Positions 25,041-33,966 of a DNA stretch of 64,000 bases are shown here, piece after piece. Each line of letters begins with the position of its first letter. The stretch's first letter is position 1. This stretch comes from Hymenobacter citatus (GTDB lineage: Bacteria; Bacteroidota; Bacteroidia; Cytophagales; Hymenobacteraceae). The DNA is taken from contig NZ_JACSCY010000004.1 in assembly GCF_014333615.1 (NCBI RefSeq), forward strand, positions 124,001 through 188,000, written 5' to 3'. The translations under genes were made by a program, and so were the position numbers. The notes under the pieces were generated by a model that was given only the letters and a program-made list of their open reading frames with translations, did no database searches and was not told the DNA's origin.

Positions 25041-25114
25041 AAAAAGCAGAAGGCTTAGAAGGTAGGCCACGCGGGAAAGCCCGTCGTCACCTTCTTCCAA
25101 GCCTTCTGACTTTT
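25041..25114 (-). terminator. Long imperfect hairpin between rpsP and rimM
   Basis: AGAAGGCTTAGAAGG on the left pairs imperfectly with CTTCTTCCAAGCCTTCT on the right, with an inner GCGGG/CCCGT stem and TTTT/AAAA ends. It may act as an attenuator giving S16 more expression than the downstream genes. Confidence 0.55.
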
Positions 25115-25134
25115 ACTCAGGTAGAAGCTGGCAA

Positions 25135-25680
25135 TTAAGCGCCGGCTTCTTCCGTGGTTTCGGTAGCAGCTTCTTCCGTTGCTTCCGGAGCCTCGGCAGC
25201 AGGAGCTGCGGCGGCAGCGGCAGCAGCCTGACGCTGACGGATAGCCTCAGCACGCGCTTCACGCACTTTGGTTTCAGCAGCCAGCTGAGCCTGACGCTTC
25301 TCGGCTTGGGCGGTGCCCAGGCTGGTGCGCTTGTCCTCAATCTTGGCGTTCTTCTGCTCCATCCACTCGTTGTAGCGCTGGTCGGCAGTTTCCTGCGAGA
25401 TGGCGCCTTTGATTACGCCAAGTTGCAGGTGCTTGCGGTAGAGCACACCACGGTACGAAAGCATAGCCCGAACCGTGTCGGTAGGCTGAGCGCCCTTCAT
25501 GATCCAATCGAAGGCTTTGTCGCCGTCGAAGTTGATGCTGGCAGGGTTGGTGTTGGGGTCGTAGGTACCGAGCTTCTCGATGAAACGGCCGTCGCGAGGA
25601 GCGCGGGCGTCGGCTACTACGATGTCAAACTGAGCGGCCTTTTTACGGCCGCGGCGGGCGAGGCGGATTTTAACTGCCAT
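25135..25680 (-). CDS. rpsP: 30S ribosomal protein S16 with C-terminal extension
   Basis: A 181-residue S16. The first 85 residues are the normal protein (MAVKIRLARRGRKKAAQFDIVVADARAPRDGRFIEKLGTYDP). The rest is a coiled-coil and Ala/Glu/Thr-rich extension, which is usual in Bacteroidota. First gene of the rpsP-rimM-trmD-rplS operon. Confidence 0.96.
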   Translation of the reverse strand: MAVKIRLARRGRKKAAQFDIVVADARAPRDGRFIEKLGTYDPNTNPASINFDGDKAFDWIMKGAQPTDTVRAMLSYRGVLYRKHLQLGVIKGAISQETADQRYNEWMEQKNAKIEDKRTSLGTAQAEKRQAQLAAETKVREARAEAIRQRQAAAAAAAAPAAEAPEATEEAATETTEEAGA

Positions 25681-25830
25681 AAACCGGGTTGGTTAAGCGA
25701 CGCAACTCGTGCGTCTGGTTGAAAGTGAGGCGCAAAGGTACTCACATATTTCACAGATTGAAAGGATTGCGCCGAATTAGATTTTGTGCCTGCGATATGA
25801 TGGTTGAGTATCTGACAGCCAGTATAAAAG

Positions 25831-25863
25831 GAAAGGCCGTTACTGTCTGGTAACGGCCTTTTC
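25831..25863. terminator. Hairpin terminator downstream of the desaturase gene
   Basis: GAAAGGCCGTTA (25831-25842) pairs with TAACGGCCTTTTC (25851-25863) over an 8-base loop. On the minus strand CCTTTTAT follows. Confidence 0.85.
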
Positions 25864-25881
25864 AGAGAGGAAAATGATGCA

Positions 25882-26643
25882 TTAGGCTGCAACGCGCAGC
25901 TTGCTTCGGGTAGGCGTTTTGCGCTTGATTTTAATAATGCGCGCTTTGTCCAGCGTCCAGATGAACATATAGGTAGGATCAAATTCCCACCACTTCACAC
26001 CGAAGTTCACGCGCATGGGCAACTTGTGGTGGTTGTTCTGGAACAACTCACCGAAAGCCAGGAAATCCAGCGCCAGCGTGTTCTTGGAGTGGTCGTGGTT
26101 GTCGAAGTTCTGGTAACCGTATTTGTGGCCGCCCCAGTTCACAATAGCACCGTGCAACGGACCCATCAGAAAGTGCAGGGGTAGGAGCAGGTACATCCAC
26201 CAAGCCGTGGCAAAGTTGATGTAAAACAGCACATAGGCCGTGCCCCAGCCCAGGCGCGACATCCAGGAGTCACCGATTTTCTCAATCAGGTGCCACTCGG
26301 GGTAGTTGCCCTCGAAACGCTCGGCCAACTCGTAGTTGCGATTGAGTACGTCGTTGTAAATATTCTTGGTTTTCCACATCATCGTGAAGGCGTTCGACGA
26401 GTAAAGCGGAGAGTGCGGATCCAACTCCGTGTCGGAGAAGGCGTGGTGCATGCGGTGCAGCAGCGCATAAGCCCGTGGCGACAGGAACGACGACCCCTGG
26501 CAGATGTAGGTGAACAGGAAGAAGAACTTCTCCCAGAACTTGTTCATGGTGAACATCTTGTGCGCCGCATATCGGTGCAGATAGAACGTCTGCGTGAACA
26601 GCGACAGATAATAATGGGCAACAAAGAAAATGAGGATCGGCAT
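25882..26643 (-). CDS. Fatty acid (acyl-CoA) desaturase
   Basis: A 253-residue membrane-bound di-iron desaturase. All three histidine boxes are visible: HRYAAH (residues 23-28), HRMHH (64-68) and NNHH near residue 210; FLFTYICQGSSFLSPRAYALLHR links box one and two. It introduces a cis double bond in membrane lipids and thereby controls fluidity. Hydrophobic segments lie at the N-terminus and near residues 135-160. Family members of this size are common in Bacteroidota. It is monocistronic, with a terminator after it. Confidence 0.92.
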   Translation of the reverse strand: MPILIFFVAHYYLSLFTQTFYLHRYAAHKMFTMNKFWEKFFFLFTYICQGSSFLSPRAYALLHRMHHAFSDTELDPHSPLYSSNAFTMMWKTKNIYNDVLNRNYELAERFEGNYPEWHLIEKIGDSWMSRLGWGTAYVLFYINFATAWWMYLLLPLHFLMGPLHGAIVNWGGHKYGYQNFDNHDHSKNTLALDFLAFGELFQNNHHKLPMRVNFGVKWWEFDPTYMFIWTLDKARIIKIKRKTPTRSKLRVAA

Positions 26644-26842
26644 GGATCAAAAGAGTTAGAAACGCCGTGAGAAATCGAGGTGAATTGCCCAAACAAAGCA
26701 AACGGGCTATATTTAGTTCACATTCACTTCACAAACCTACGGCCAGAGCATGCGTCGTTCAATAATCCTGGCCAAAAGGCCAAAATATTATTAAATAGTG
26801 AAGCCGTGGAATGATAGCGTGAGCGGGATAGGTAGGAAAGAA

Positions 26843-26876
26843 GTCTGTCATCCTTCGCAAGCTCAGGATGACAGAC
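26843..26876. repeat. Short REP-like hairpin R2
   Basis: GTCTGTCATCCT (26843-26854) pairs with AGGATGACAGAC (26865-26876). It looks like a minimal version of the GTCATCCTGAG family, with only the outer ends left. It is downstream of the RluA-like gene (stop at 26914) and may serve as its terminator (CTTTTGTC follows on the plus side). Confidence 0.7.
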
Positions 26877-26913
26877 GCTTTTGTCACCTTAAACCAAACT
26901 TACCAATACGTTC

Positions 26914-27621
26914 CTACAAAAATGCCTGGGCGGCTTCCCAGTGAGCTACGTCGGGTAGGGGAGCCTGGAAGCACATAGCTTCTTTGGTAACGGGATGGTT
27001 GAATTCCAGCTGCCGGGCGTGCAGGGCAATGCTCACATCGGGTAGGGGAGCTAGGAAGCCGTATTTGACATCGCCCACAATGGGAGTGCCCAAGCCGGTG
27101 CTTAGTTGCGTCCGGATTTGGTGAGGACGGCCGGTGATGGGGTTTACCTGCACCAGCCAGCGCGAGCCGGCTTGCCCCAATACCTGATAGTCCAGCTCCG
27201 ATTTTTGACCTTGTGGGTGCAGCTTGGGGTAGGCCTTCGTGACGTTGCGGATGGGGTCTTTCACCAGCCAGTGGGTGAGGTGCCCTTCCAGCGACTCGGG
27301 CGCTTTGCCTACCAGCGCCCAATAGGTCTTGTGCACTTTATTGTCCCGAAACATCTCGTTGAGACGGCTCAGGGCTTTGCTGGTCTTAGCCAACGCTACC
27401 ACGCCGCTCACGGGCCGGTCGAGGCGGTGTGCCACGCCGATGAAGGCAGCGCCCGGCTTCTTGTACTTAAATCGCAAATACTCCTCCGCCTTGGCCGATA
27501 GGGGCTCGTCGCCGGTGGCGTCGCCCTGCACCAGTAGGCCAGCAGGTTTATTGATAATCAGCAGATGGTTGTCCTCGAACAGGATTTCGCGGCCCTCGGC
27601 CCAGATATTCGGACGATTCAC
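26914..27621 (-). CDS. RluA-family pseudouridine synthase
   Basis: A 235-residue single-domain pseudouridine synthase without an S4 domain. Motif I is NHLLIINKPAGLLVQGD; the catalytic Asp is in AHRLDRPVSGVVALAKTSKA; later motifs are YWALVGKAP, NPITGRPHQIRTQLSTGLGTPIVGDVKYG and LHARQLEFNHPVT. It modifies uridines in rRNA or tRNA; the specific site cannot be predicted. The start is a GTG. Confidence 0.93.
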   Translation of the reverse strand: MNRPNIWAEGREILFEDNHLLIINKPAGLLVQGDATGDEPLSAKAEEYLRFKYKKPGAAFIGVAHRLDRPVSGVVALAKTSKALSRLNEMFRDNKVHKTYWALVGKAPESLEGHLTHWLVKDPIRNVTKAYPKLHPQGQKSELDYQVLGQAGSRWLVQVNPITGRPHQIRTQLSTGLGTPIVGDVKYGFLAPLPDVSIALHARQLEFNHPVTKEAMCFQAPLPDVAHWEAAQAFL

Positions 27622-27628
27622 GGATAAA

Positions 27629-27735
27629 AAATTATGAATTATGAATTAGAAATTATGAATGATGAAATAAGAATGCAGTTGATCAGCGTAGCGTGCAGGC
27701 AATTCCTAACTCTTAATTTTTTAATTCATAATTAA
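27629..27735. repeat. AT-rich intergenic element with inverted AATTATGAATT flanks
   Basis: Left side is built of tandem AATTATGAATTATGAATTAG; right side has AATTTTTTAATTCATAATTA, its imperfect inverse. The centre is GC-rich. It lies between panB and the RluA-like gene, both on the minus strand. A similar arrangement is seen at 10503-10625. Confidence 0.5.
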
Positions 27736-27739
27736 AGAA

Positions 27740-28555
27740 TCAATACGCTTCTTCCTGGGTAGGGAAGTCGCGGTTTTTTACGTCTTGCACGTAGTGGCGC
27801 ACGGCGTCGCTCATGATTTCGTGCAGCTCGGCGTAGCGACGCAGGAACCGGGGCTTGAACTCTTTGTTGATGCCCAGCATATCGTGCACCACAAGCACTT
27901 GGCCGTCCACATCAGGGCCGGCTCCAATCCCGATTACGGGAATGGTCAGCTGCTCGGCTACCTGCTTGGCCAGCTTCGACGGAATTTTCTCCAATACCAC
28001 CGCGAAGCAACCAATTTCCTGGAGCAGCAAGGCGTCTTCAATCAGCTTCTGTGCCTCTGCTTCTTCCTTGGCCCGCACCGAGTAGGTGCCAAATTTATAA
28101 ATACTTTGCGGGGTAAGGCCTAAGTGACCCATCACGGGGATACCCGCCGTAAGAATGCGCGTGATGCTGTCTTTTATTTCGGCGCCGCCTTCCAGCTTGA
28201 GCGCGTGCGCCCCGCTTTCCTTCATCACGCGTACGGCTGAGCGCAGCGCCTCCGACGAATTGCCCTGGTAGGAACCGAAAGGCAAGTCTACCACCACAAA
28301 GGCCCGCTTCACTGCCCGTATCACCGACTGCGCGTGGTAAATCATCTGATCCAGGGTGATGGGTAGGGTAGTCTCGTGGCCGGCCATTACGTTGGAGGCC
28401 GAGTCGCCCACCAGCAGCACGTCGATACCAGCGCCGTCTAGAATGGAGGCCATCGAAAAATCGTAGGCCGTAAGCATCGAAATTTTCTCGCCGCGCTGCT
28501 TCATAGCCAGCAGCTGGTGGGTGGTCACGAGCTTCACTTCTTTGTGTTGAGACAT
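27740..28555 (-). CDS. panB: 3-methyl-2-oxobutanoate hydroxymethyltransferase
   Basis: A 271-residue TIM-barrel enzyme that makes ketopantoate, the first committed step of pantothenate and CoA synthesis. Signatures are [71 protein letters not shown] and [25 protein letters not shown] use the ATG at 28555 ([19 protein letters not shown]); a 21-codon upstream extension is non-conserved. No other pantothenate gene is in the window. Confidence 0.97.
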   Translation of the reverse strand: MSQHKEVKLVTTHQLLAMKQRGEKISMLTAYDFSMASILDGAGIDVLLVGDSASNVMAGHETTLPITLDQMIYHAQSVIRAVKRAFVVVDLPFGSYQGNSSEALRSAVRVMKESGAHALKLEGGAEIKDSITRILTAGIPVMGHLGLTPQSIYKFGTYSVRAKEEAEAQKLIEDALLLQEIGCFAVVLEKIPSKLAKQVAEQLTIPVIGIGAGPDVDGQVLVVHDMLGINKEFKPRFLRRYAELHEIMSDAVRHYVQDVKNRDFPTQEEAY

Positions 28556-28715
28556 TTTAGGGTCTTGTGGGCTTAAGGACGTAGGGTCTTGCTTATGTAT
28601 AGGCAAGAAGCGGTGCAAACAATTTACAGCACCAGAAACTCACGCAGCAGCAGGAACAAGGCCCAAAGCTCCTAAAAAATCAGGATTTAAGCGGTACCAC
28701 TCCACTATCCGGCCT

Positions 28716-31697
28716 TTAGTTGTTCAGGAATGTCTTGTTGCGGTTCAGCTTCAGGCTCTGCAACAGCGCCGATTTAGCCGCAATAGTCACGTAGTAGCCC
28801 TGCGTATAACCAAAGGGGCGCCAGTTGCCGGTGATCTGCCAGCAGTGGAGGTCGCGCGAGAAGTCGAGGGAGGTGAACGTGACCGTGTTGTTCTTGAAAT
28901 CGTAGCCCGTGCTGTAGCCTAGGCGCAGGTTATCGGTGAGCTTCACGGAGCCGCTCAGGCTGAGCGCTACAGCTGTAAGGGGCACCGGCCGTGTGTAGTA
29001 CAAGCTGGTAGCGCGGGTACCGGGGTCTACATAGCTGGCGGTGAAGCTGGTGCTCAGCTCCCAAGGTAGCGTGAAATCCACATAATCCTCATAAGGATTC
29101 ACAGGAATGGGGGTACCTAGCATGGGGTCGTTGGTGGGCGCCACAGCGCGCGGTACCGTCGACTTTTTATTACCGGATGTTGGGTTGAACTGGTAGGAAA
29201 GCTGTACCGCAGCCGTGGTGAGGCGAGCAAGACGCCGCTTGGGTTGATCGAATAGGTAGCGGTTAATCAGCACGCCCGTAGAGTCGCGCTGATATACCAC
29301 AAAATTACCATTGATCAGGATATTAAGCTTGCGCGCCACCTGCGTGCGAAACGTGGCGGTAATCGGCGCGAAATTCAGCGAATCGACCGCAAAGTTGTAG
29401 CCAGTGCTAAAGTCGAAGCCATCAATCAGGCTTACTTTTTTGAAAGGGGTAGTGCCAGTGGTATCCTGGTCATCACGCACCTTCATTTCCAGAGAGTTCT
29501 GAAGAGAGAAAGTCAGGGCGCTGGTGCGTGTGCCGCTGGGCACACCGTAGGCAAAACCGTTGTAGCGCGATAGGGCCAGTTGATTGACAGGAACGCCAGG
29601 GTTAAGAGGGACGAGGTTACCACTCCGGTCCCGCACTGGCACCCCCTTTTCGGTTTTGAATTGGTTATACTGTAAGCCCTGCGAGTTCACCAGCGTACCC
29701 GTATTCAGCAGCGTGAAGTAGGCATCATTCGCAGCAAAGTTGGGAGAATATTGATAGTTCAGGCTGGGCGTAATCTTGTGGCGAATGGCCTCGATTTTCT
29801 TCCCCTTGATCTGATAGATACCATATAAATTAGTGCCCAGGTTTACACCGCCTGAGTAGTTATAGACCCGGTTGAAGCCCGTGACGGTATCAATCCGCAC
29901 GGCGCGTGCCTCTTCTGAGTAACTGTAGTCCAAACGTTTGAAGTACCAGGTTTCGCCATAGTTGACGGATGGCTGTACGGTCAGGTATTTCAGAAAGGCT
30001 ACCCGGTCGAGCAAGCCACCAAAAAATTGATCGGCCGTATAGCTACCCAACGAAATCTGAAACTGGTGCTGAATGCCGGTTTGTGCGTTGCGCAGCAGCG
30101 TGTTGATGTTGGACAGCTTTACGGGTAGGATTTGCGAAGTATTGGTGCCACCGATAAGCGGTATAGCTCCGCCCTCCAATACCCGCGACGGAATAGAATT
30201 GCTGATTTGGTTGCGGGCCGTGAGGGTATACGCCACGGCAAACTGCTCGTAGAATCGTCCTTTAGGTTGTAGACCTACCAGACTATACAGGTACTGACGA
30301 GCCACACCTACTGTCACGTCGGGCAGGGTGAAGTCCATCGTGCCGGTGGTGGTATTCTGGCTTTGGCTAGCCTGGATGGAGTAATTGATGGGTAGGTAAC
30401 GCAGCTGCTTGGAGTAGGTGATGTTGGAGCTGAATGCTGGCGTAAGGTAGTTGCGGGCGTTGAAGTTGTTTTGCCGGTTGTAGTTGTTGCTACCTGCCTG
30501 CACGCTGGCTGAGAAGCGGCCGCCGCCGGGGCGTGCTACCGGCGTGTGCGACCAGCTTAGCCAGAACGTGCGGGGCGTGTACACGCGGCCTGCCGTACTT
30601 TCCAGCTGTATACCCCCCGGATTCAGAATGCGTTGAGCCGGGCGCTGGTCGTAGCTGAAGCTGAACAGGCCGGAATAGGCGTAGCGCTTAGTGTACTGGG
30701 CCTCGGCTTGCCCGCGGAAGCCACCAAAGGTTTCAGCATTGCCGGAGTATACATCGCCGGTAAAGCGGATGCCGATGTTCTGGTTGGGCACCCAGTAGTA
30801 GCCGCCGTTGCGTAGGAAAAAGCCCCGGTCGGCGCTCTGCCCAAAGGTGGGGATGATCAGGCCCGACGCTCTTCCCTTACGCGGGGTAGGGAAGTAGCCA
30901 AACGGCAGGCCAAGAGGGGTAGGAATACCGCCAATCACCAGGTTGAACGGACCGGTAATTACCTTCTGGCCTGGTATAACCTTCATCTTGGCCGTGTTGA
31001 TATAGAAGTGCGGATGAGCCAGATTACACGTAGTATAGCGGCCGTTGCGGCCATATATCTCGTCTAAGTCGTTTTTCTTGACCACCTCGGCGTGTACAAA
31101 TCCCTCGCCCTGCTGGGTGACTACTTCCCCAATTTTGCCTTTGCGGGTTTTGAAGTTGTAGTCAATCTTGCCGGCCTGGTAGGTGGTGGCGCCCTGCTTG
31201 AACAGTGGCTGCCCCTGCGTGCGCCCCGTAGAATCGGGCACCCCCACGGCCGACATCAAATTCTTATTATAGTCGACGGTGATGATGGCCGCTTTCAGCG
31301 ACATGTCGCCGTAATCAACAGTTGCCTTGTCGTAGAGCTTGGCAATCTTGGCGTCGATATCGAACTCGATGGAGTCTTTGGCGGCGTATTTAACAGTAGT
31401 TTGAATCGGGCCTTTGGGCCGCGCCGCCAGTCGCAGCGAGTCGGCTACGCGCACAGAATCGGGCACGGGTTGCAGCGTTACGGCACGGGCGGTATCATTG
31501 GCATTGGGCCGAATGATGGGGTCGCGTCGCACGTCGGCGTTGGCCGGTGTGGCGGTGGTTTGCGGACGCTTATTGGTTTGGGCTACTGCATGCCCAACTA
31601 CCCCTACCCATAAGAGTAGCAGCAGGATAGTGGAGGGCAATAGCTGCCGGATAAAGCGTAAAAAGAATACGGAAGACAAGGGGATGGTCCGGGCCAC
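28716..31697 (-). CDS. lptD: LPS-assembly protein LptD/OstA-like outer membrane protein
   Basis: A 993-residue outer membrane protein, starting at a GTG with a signal segment (TILLLLLWVGVVGHAVAQ). Residues about 95-260 are the OstA/LptA-like beta-jellyroll domain (DSIEFDIDAKIAKLYDKATVDYGDMSLKAAIITVDYNKN, then LAHPHFYINTAKMKVIPGQKVITGPFNLVIGGIPTPLGLPFGYFP). The remainder is a large beta-barrel with alternating aromatic strands. It fits the Bacteroidota putative LptD, which inserts LPS in the outer leaflet. The gene is divergent from an amidase gene; only 70 bases separate their starts. Confidence 0.9.
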   Translation of the reverse strand: MARTIPLSSVFFLRFIRQLLPSTILLLLLWVGVVGHAVAQTNKRPQTTATPANADVRRDPIIRPNANDTARAVTLQPVPDSVRVADSLRLAARPKGPIQTTVKYAAKDSIEFDIDAKIAKLYDKATVDYGDMSLKAAIITVDYNKNLMSAVGVPDSTGRTQGQPLFKQGATTYQAGKIDYNFKTRKGKIGEVVTQQGEGFVHAEVVKKNDLDEIYGRNGRYTTCNLAHPHFYINTAKMKVIPGQKVITGPFNLVIGGIPTPLGLPFGYFPTPRKGRASGLIIPTFGQSADRGFFLRNGGYYWVPNQNIGIRFTGDVYSGNAETFGGFRGQAEAQYTKRYAYSGLFSFSYDQRPAQRILNPGGIQLESTAGRVYTPRTFWLSWSHTPVARPGGGRFSASVQAGSNNYNRQNNFNARNYLTPAFSSNITYSKQLRYLPINYSIQASQSQNTTTGTMDFTLPDVTVGVARQYLYSLVGLQPKGRFYEQFAVAYTLTARNQISNSIPSRVLEGGAIPLIGGTNTSQILPVKLSNINTLLRNAQTGIQHQFQISLGSYTADQFFGGLLDRVAFLKYLTVQPSVNYGETWYFKRLDYSYSEEARAVRIDTVTGFNRVYNYSGGVNLGTNLYGIYQIKGKKIEAIRHKITPSLNYQYSPNFAANDAYFTLLNTGTLVNSQGLQYNQFKTEKGVPVRDRSGNLVPLNPGVPVNQLALSRYNGFAYGVPSGTRTSALTFSLQNSLEMKVRDDQDTTGTTPFKKVSLIDGFDFSTGYNFAVDSLNFAPITATFRTQVARKLNILINGNFVVYQRDSTGVLINRYLFDQPKRRLARLTTAAVQLSYQFNPTSGNKKSTVPRAVAPTNDPMLGTPIPVNPYEDYVDFTLPWELSTSFTASYVDPGTRATSLYYTRPVPLTAVALSLSGSVKLTDNLRLGYSTGYDFKNNTVTFTSLDFSRDLHCWQITGNWRPFGYTQGYYVTIAAKSALLQSLKLNRNKTFLNN

Positions 31698-31767
31698 GTA
31701 GTTTTAATTCGTTTATTTTGTGGCTGCTTACAAAGGTAGCGGGTAGCTGCTCCAACTAACGAAAACT

Positions 31768-32586
31768 GTGCGGAATATTGTCATTGTCTGCACCGCTGTG
31801 CTGGTGTTTTTTGCCGGACCGTCGGTGGCCCTTGCGCCGGGTGTGGTGGCGCACACATCTACCGTACCACCTCAAAAGTACCGGATCAGGACGGTAGTGC
31901 TTGATGCCGGGCACGGTGGCAAAGATAGAGGCTGCGCTGGCACCTCGGCCCGCGAGGCCCAGGTAGCCCTAAAAACCGTGTTGGAGTTGGGGCGTCTCAT
32001 CGAGCAGAATATGCCCGACGTGAAAGTGGTATACACCCGCAAAACCGATGTGTTTGTGGAACTGGCCGACCGCGCCGGCATCGCCAACAAGCACAATGCC
32101 GACCTGTTTATTTCGGTGCACTGCAACTCGGGGCCGTCGGTGGCCTACGGCACGGAGGTCTGGACCATGGGCCCGCACAAAACAGACGCTAATTTGGCCG
32201 TTGCTAAGCGTGAAAACGCCGTAATTTTGCAGGAAGACGATTATAAAGAGCGCTATAACGGCTTCGACCCCCGTTCGCCCCAGAGTCATATTCTGTTCTC
32301 GCTGTTTCAGAGCGCCTACATGGTGAACAGCATCCGTTTTGCGCAACACATTGACGCAGAGTTTAAAACCCGTGTGCAGCGCCACTCGCGCGGCGTAAAG
32401 CAAGCGGGCTTCCTGGTGCTCTGGAAAACGGCTATGCCGTCGGTACTCATCGAGTTAGGTTTCTTGACCAACCGCAACGAAGAACAATACCTCAACGATA
32501 AATCGGGGCAGTCGTATATGGCCTCGGGAATATACCGTGCTTTCCGCACGTATCGTGACGAGTTGGAGGGCACCAGCGAAGGATAG
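31768..32586 (+). CDS. N-acetylmuramoyl-L-alanine amidase (AmiC-type, Amidase_3)
   Basis: A 272-residue zinc amidase that removes stem peptides from peptidoglycan in the periplasm. It starts at a GTG with a signal peptide (residues 1-25). Zinc and catalytic residues: VVLDAGHGGKDRG (His), LADRAGIANKHNADLFISVHCNSG (the second zinc His lies in SVHCN), and the C-terminal MPSVLIELGFLTNRNEEQYL (catalytic Glu). It has no AMIN or LysM domain. The next gene, an MCE protein, follows 71 bases later. Confidence 0.94.
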   Translation: MRNIVIVCTAVLVFFAGPSVALAPGVVAHTSTVPPQKYRIRTVVLDAGHGGKDRGCAGTSAREAQVALKTVLELGRLIEQNMPDVKVVYTRKTDVFVELADRAGIANKHNADLFISVHCNSGPSVAYGTEVWTMGPHKTDANLAVAKRENAVILQEDDYKERYNGFDPRSPQSHILFSLFQSAYMVNSIRFAQHIDAEFKTRVQRHSRGVKQAGFLVLWKTAMPSVLIELGFLTNRNEEQYLNDKSGQSYMASGIYRAFRTYRDELEGTSEG

Positions 32587-32657
32587 TTCATCCATCTGTT
32601 GCATCAGCCTTTTCAGTTTCCCAGTGCCTTATTATCTCATCTTTATTCTGACCGAAC

Positions 32658-33695
32658 GTGTCAAAAGAAATAAAAGTAGCGTTGCTGGGTATCGTAGCCA
32701 TAGCAATCCTGTTCATTGGTTTCAACTTTCTGAAAGGCTCTAACCTGCTTTCTTCAGACCGCACTTACTACGCCAAATACGATAACGTGGACGGTCTAGC
32801 CGTGGGCAACCCAGTGGTGCTCAACGGTATCAAGGTAGGGCAGGTGAAGCAGATGGAACTGCTGCCTAGCGAGCACAACCGCGTGAAAGTGGCGCTGGAG
32901 CTGGCCAAAGACGTAGTAGTGGGCGACTCTACCACGGCCAGCTTATCGGGCTCGTTGTTGGGTAGTAAGACCATCACGCTGTTTCTGGGCAAAAACTCGA
33001 AGGTGTACGACGGCGGCGAGGAGCTGCGCTCCTACACGGTAGCCAGCATTACGGATGCGTTTCAAGCGAAAGCCCTACCCGTGCTGGGCACCGTCGACTC
33101 CACGCTGATTAAAGTGAATAGCTTCCTGAGCAAGGATGCTCGTTTGAGCTTGCAGCAAACCTTGCAAAATGCGGAAGGGTCGTCGGAGGCGTTCAAGAAT
33201 TTGTTGTTGATGAACCAGCGCAACATCAACCAGATTACCACCAACATGGCCCGCCTTACCCACGACCTGGCCGTAACCAGCCAGAAATTTGACAAGATTG
33301 CGGCCAACTTCAACCAGCTCAGCGACTCGCTGAAGCGGGCGCCCATTGGCCCTACCATGCGTAAGCTCAACGCCACCATGACCGAAGCACAAACGGCCAT
33401 GACTACCCTGAACCAAGGTTTATCCAACCAACAAGGCTCGCTTAATAAGTTGATGAACGATGATTCGCTCTACAACAACCTCAACGCCACGGCAGCCAGC
33501 ACCAATTCCCTGCTCACCGACTTCCAGGCCAACCCTAAGCGCTACGTGCACTTCTCCGTATTTGGTGGTGGCAAGGATAAAGTGAAAAAGGAAGTAACCA
33601 AAAAGCCGAACGGCGAGGTTGAAATCGACACGAAGCGGGTAGATGGCACGCCTGGTGGCATTGTGCAGCCTGCTACCACACCCGCCGGCCAATAG
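32658..33695 (+). CDS. MlaD/MCE-domain lipid transport protein
   Basis: A 345-residue protein starting at GTG. One membrane anchor at residues 5-24 (VALLGIVAIAILFIGFNFL) is followed by an MCE domain (residues about 38-115, YAKYDNVDGLAVGNPVVLNGIKVGQV). A long helical region and a polar C-terminal tail follow. MCE proteins form hexameric tunnels that carry phospholipids between the membranes, with an ABC transporter of Mla type; no such transporter genes are in view here. A terminator follows. Confidence 0.92.
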   Translation: MSKEIKVALLGIVAIAILFIGFNFLKGSNLLSSDRTYYAKYDNVDGLAVGNPVVLNGIKVGQVKQMELLPSEHNRVKVALELAKDVVVGDSTTASLSGSLLGSKTITLFLGKNSKVYDGGEELRSYTVASITDAFQAKALPVLGTVDSTLIKVNSFLSKDARLSLQQTLQNAEGSSEAFKNLLLMNQRNINQITTNMARLTHDLAVTSQKFDKIAANFNQLSDSLKRAPIGPTMRKLNATMTEAQTAMTTLNQGLSNQQGSLNKLMNDDSLYNNLNATAASTNSLLTDFQANPKRYVHFSVFGGGKDKVKKEVTKKPNGEVEIDTKRVDGTPGGIVQPATTPAGQ

Positions 33696-33720
33696 ACATT
33701 CAGTTATTTTGATAGCTTTG

Positions 33721-33745
33721 AAATCCGCCCCAACAGGCGGATTTA
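33721..33745 (+). terminator. Hairpin after the MCE gene
   Basis: AAATCCGCC pairs with GGCGGATTT over a 7-base loop, 25 bases after the stop; followed by ATCGCTTTATT. Confidence 0.7.
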
Positions 33746-33761
33746 TCGCTTTATTGCCATT

Positions 33762-33956
33762 GGTGAAATAGTGAAGTGGTGAGTTTGTGAAATTATGAAT
33801 CATCTGTCGGTCTGAGTGAAGCGAAGAATTTTCTCACGTTCGCACGAGTCGTTGTTACGCCTGTCGTGCTGCGTGCATAAGGTCCTTCGATCTGCTCAGG
33901 ATGACAGACGTACTACCATTCACAGCTTCACAAACTCACCACTTCACCATTCCACC
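33762..33956. repeat. REP-like element R3 with outer GGTGAAATAGTG flanks
   Basis: A nested inverted repeat. Outer arms of 30 bases (33762-33791 and 33927-33956, two mismatches) are made of GTGAA/GTGAG words. Inner arms (33804-33907) are a diverged copy of the GTCATCCTGAG core. It ends just before the ATG of the carboxylase gene and shows that an upstream in-frame ATG at 33901 is repeat sequence, not coding. Confidence 0.8.
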
Positions 33957-33966
33957 CCACCCACCC

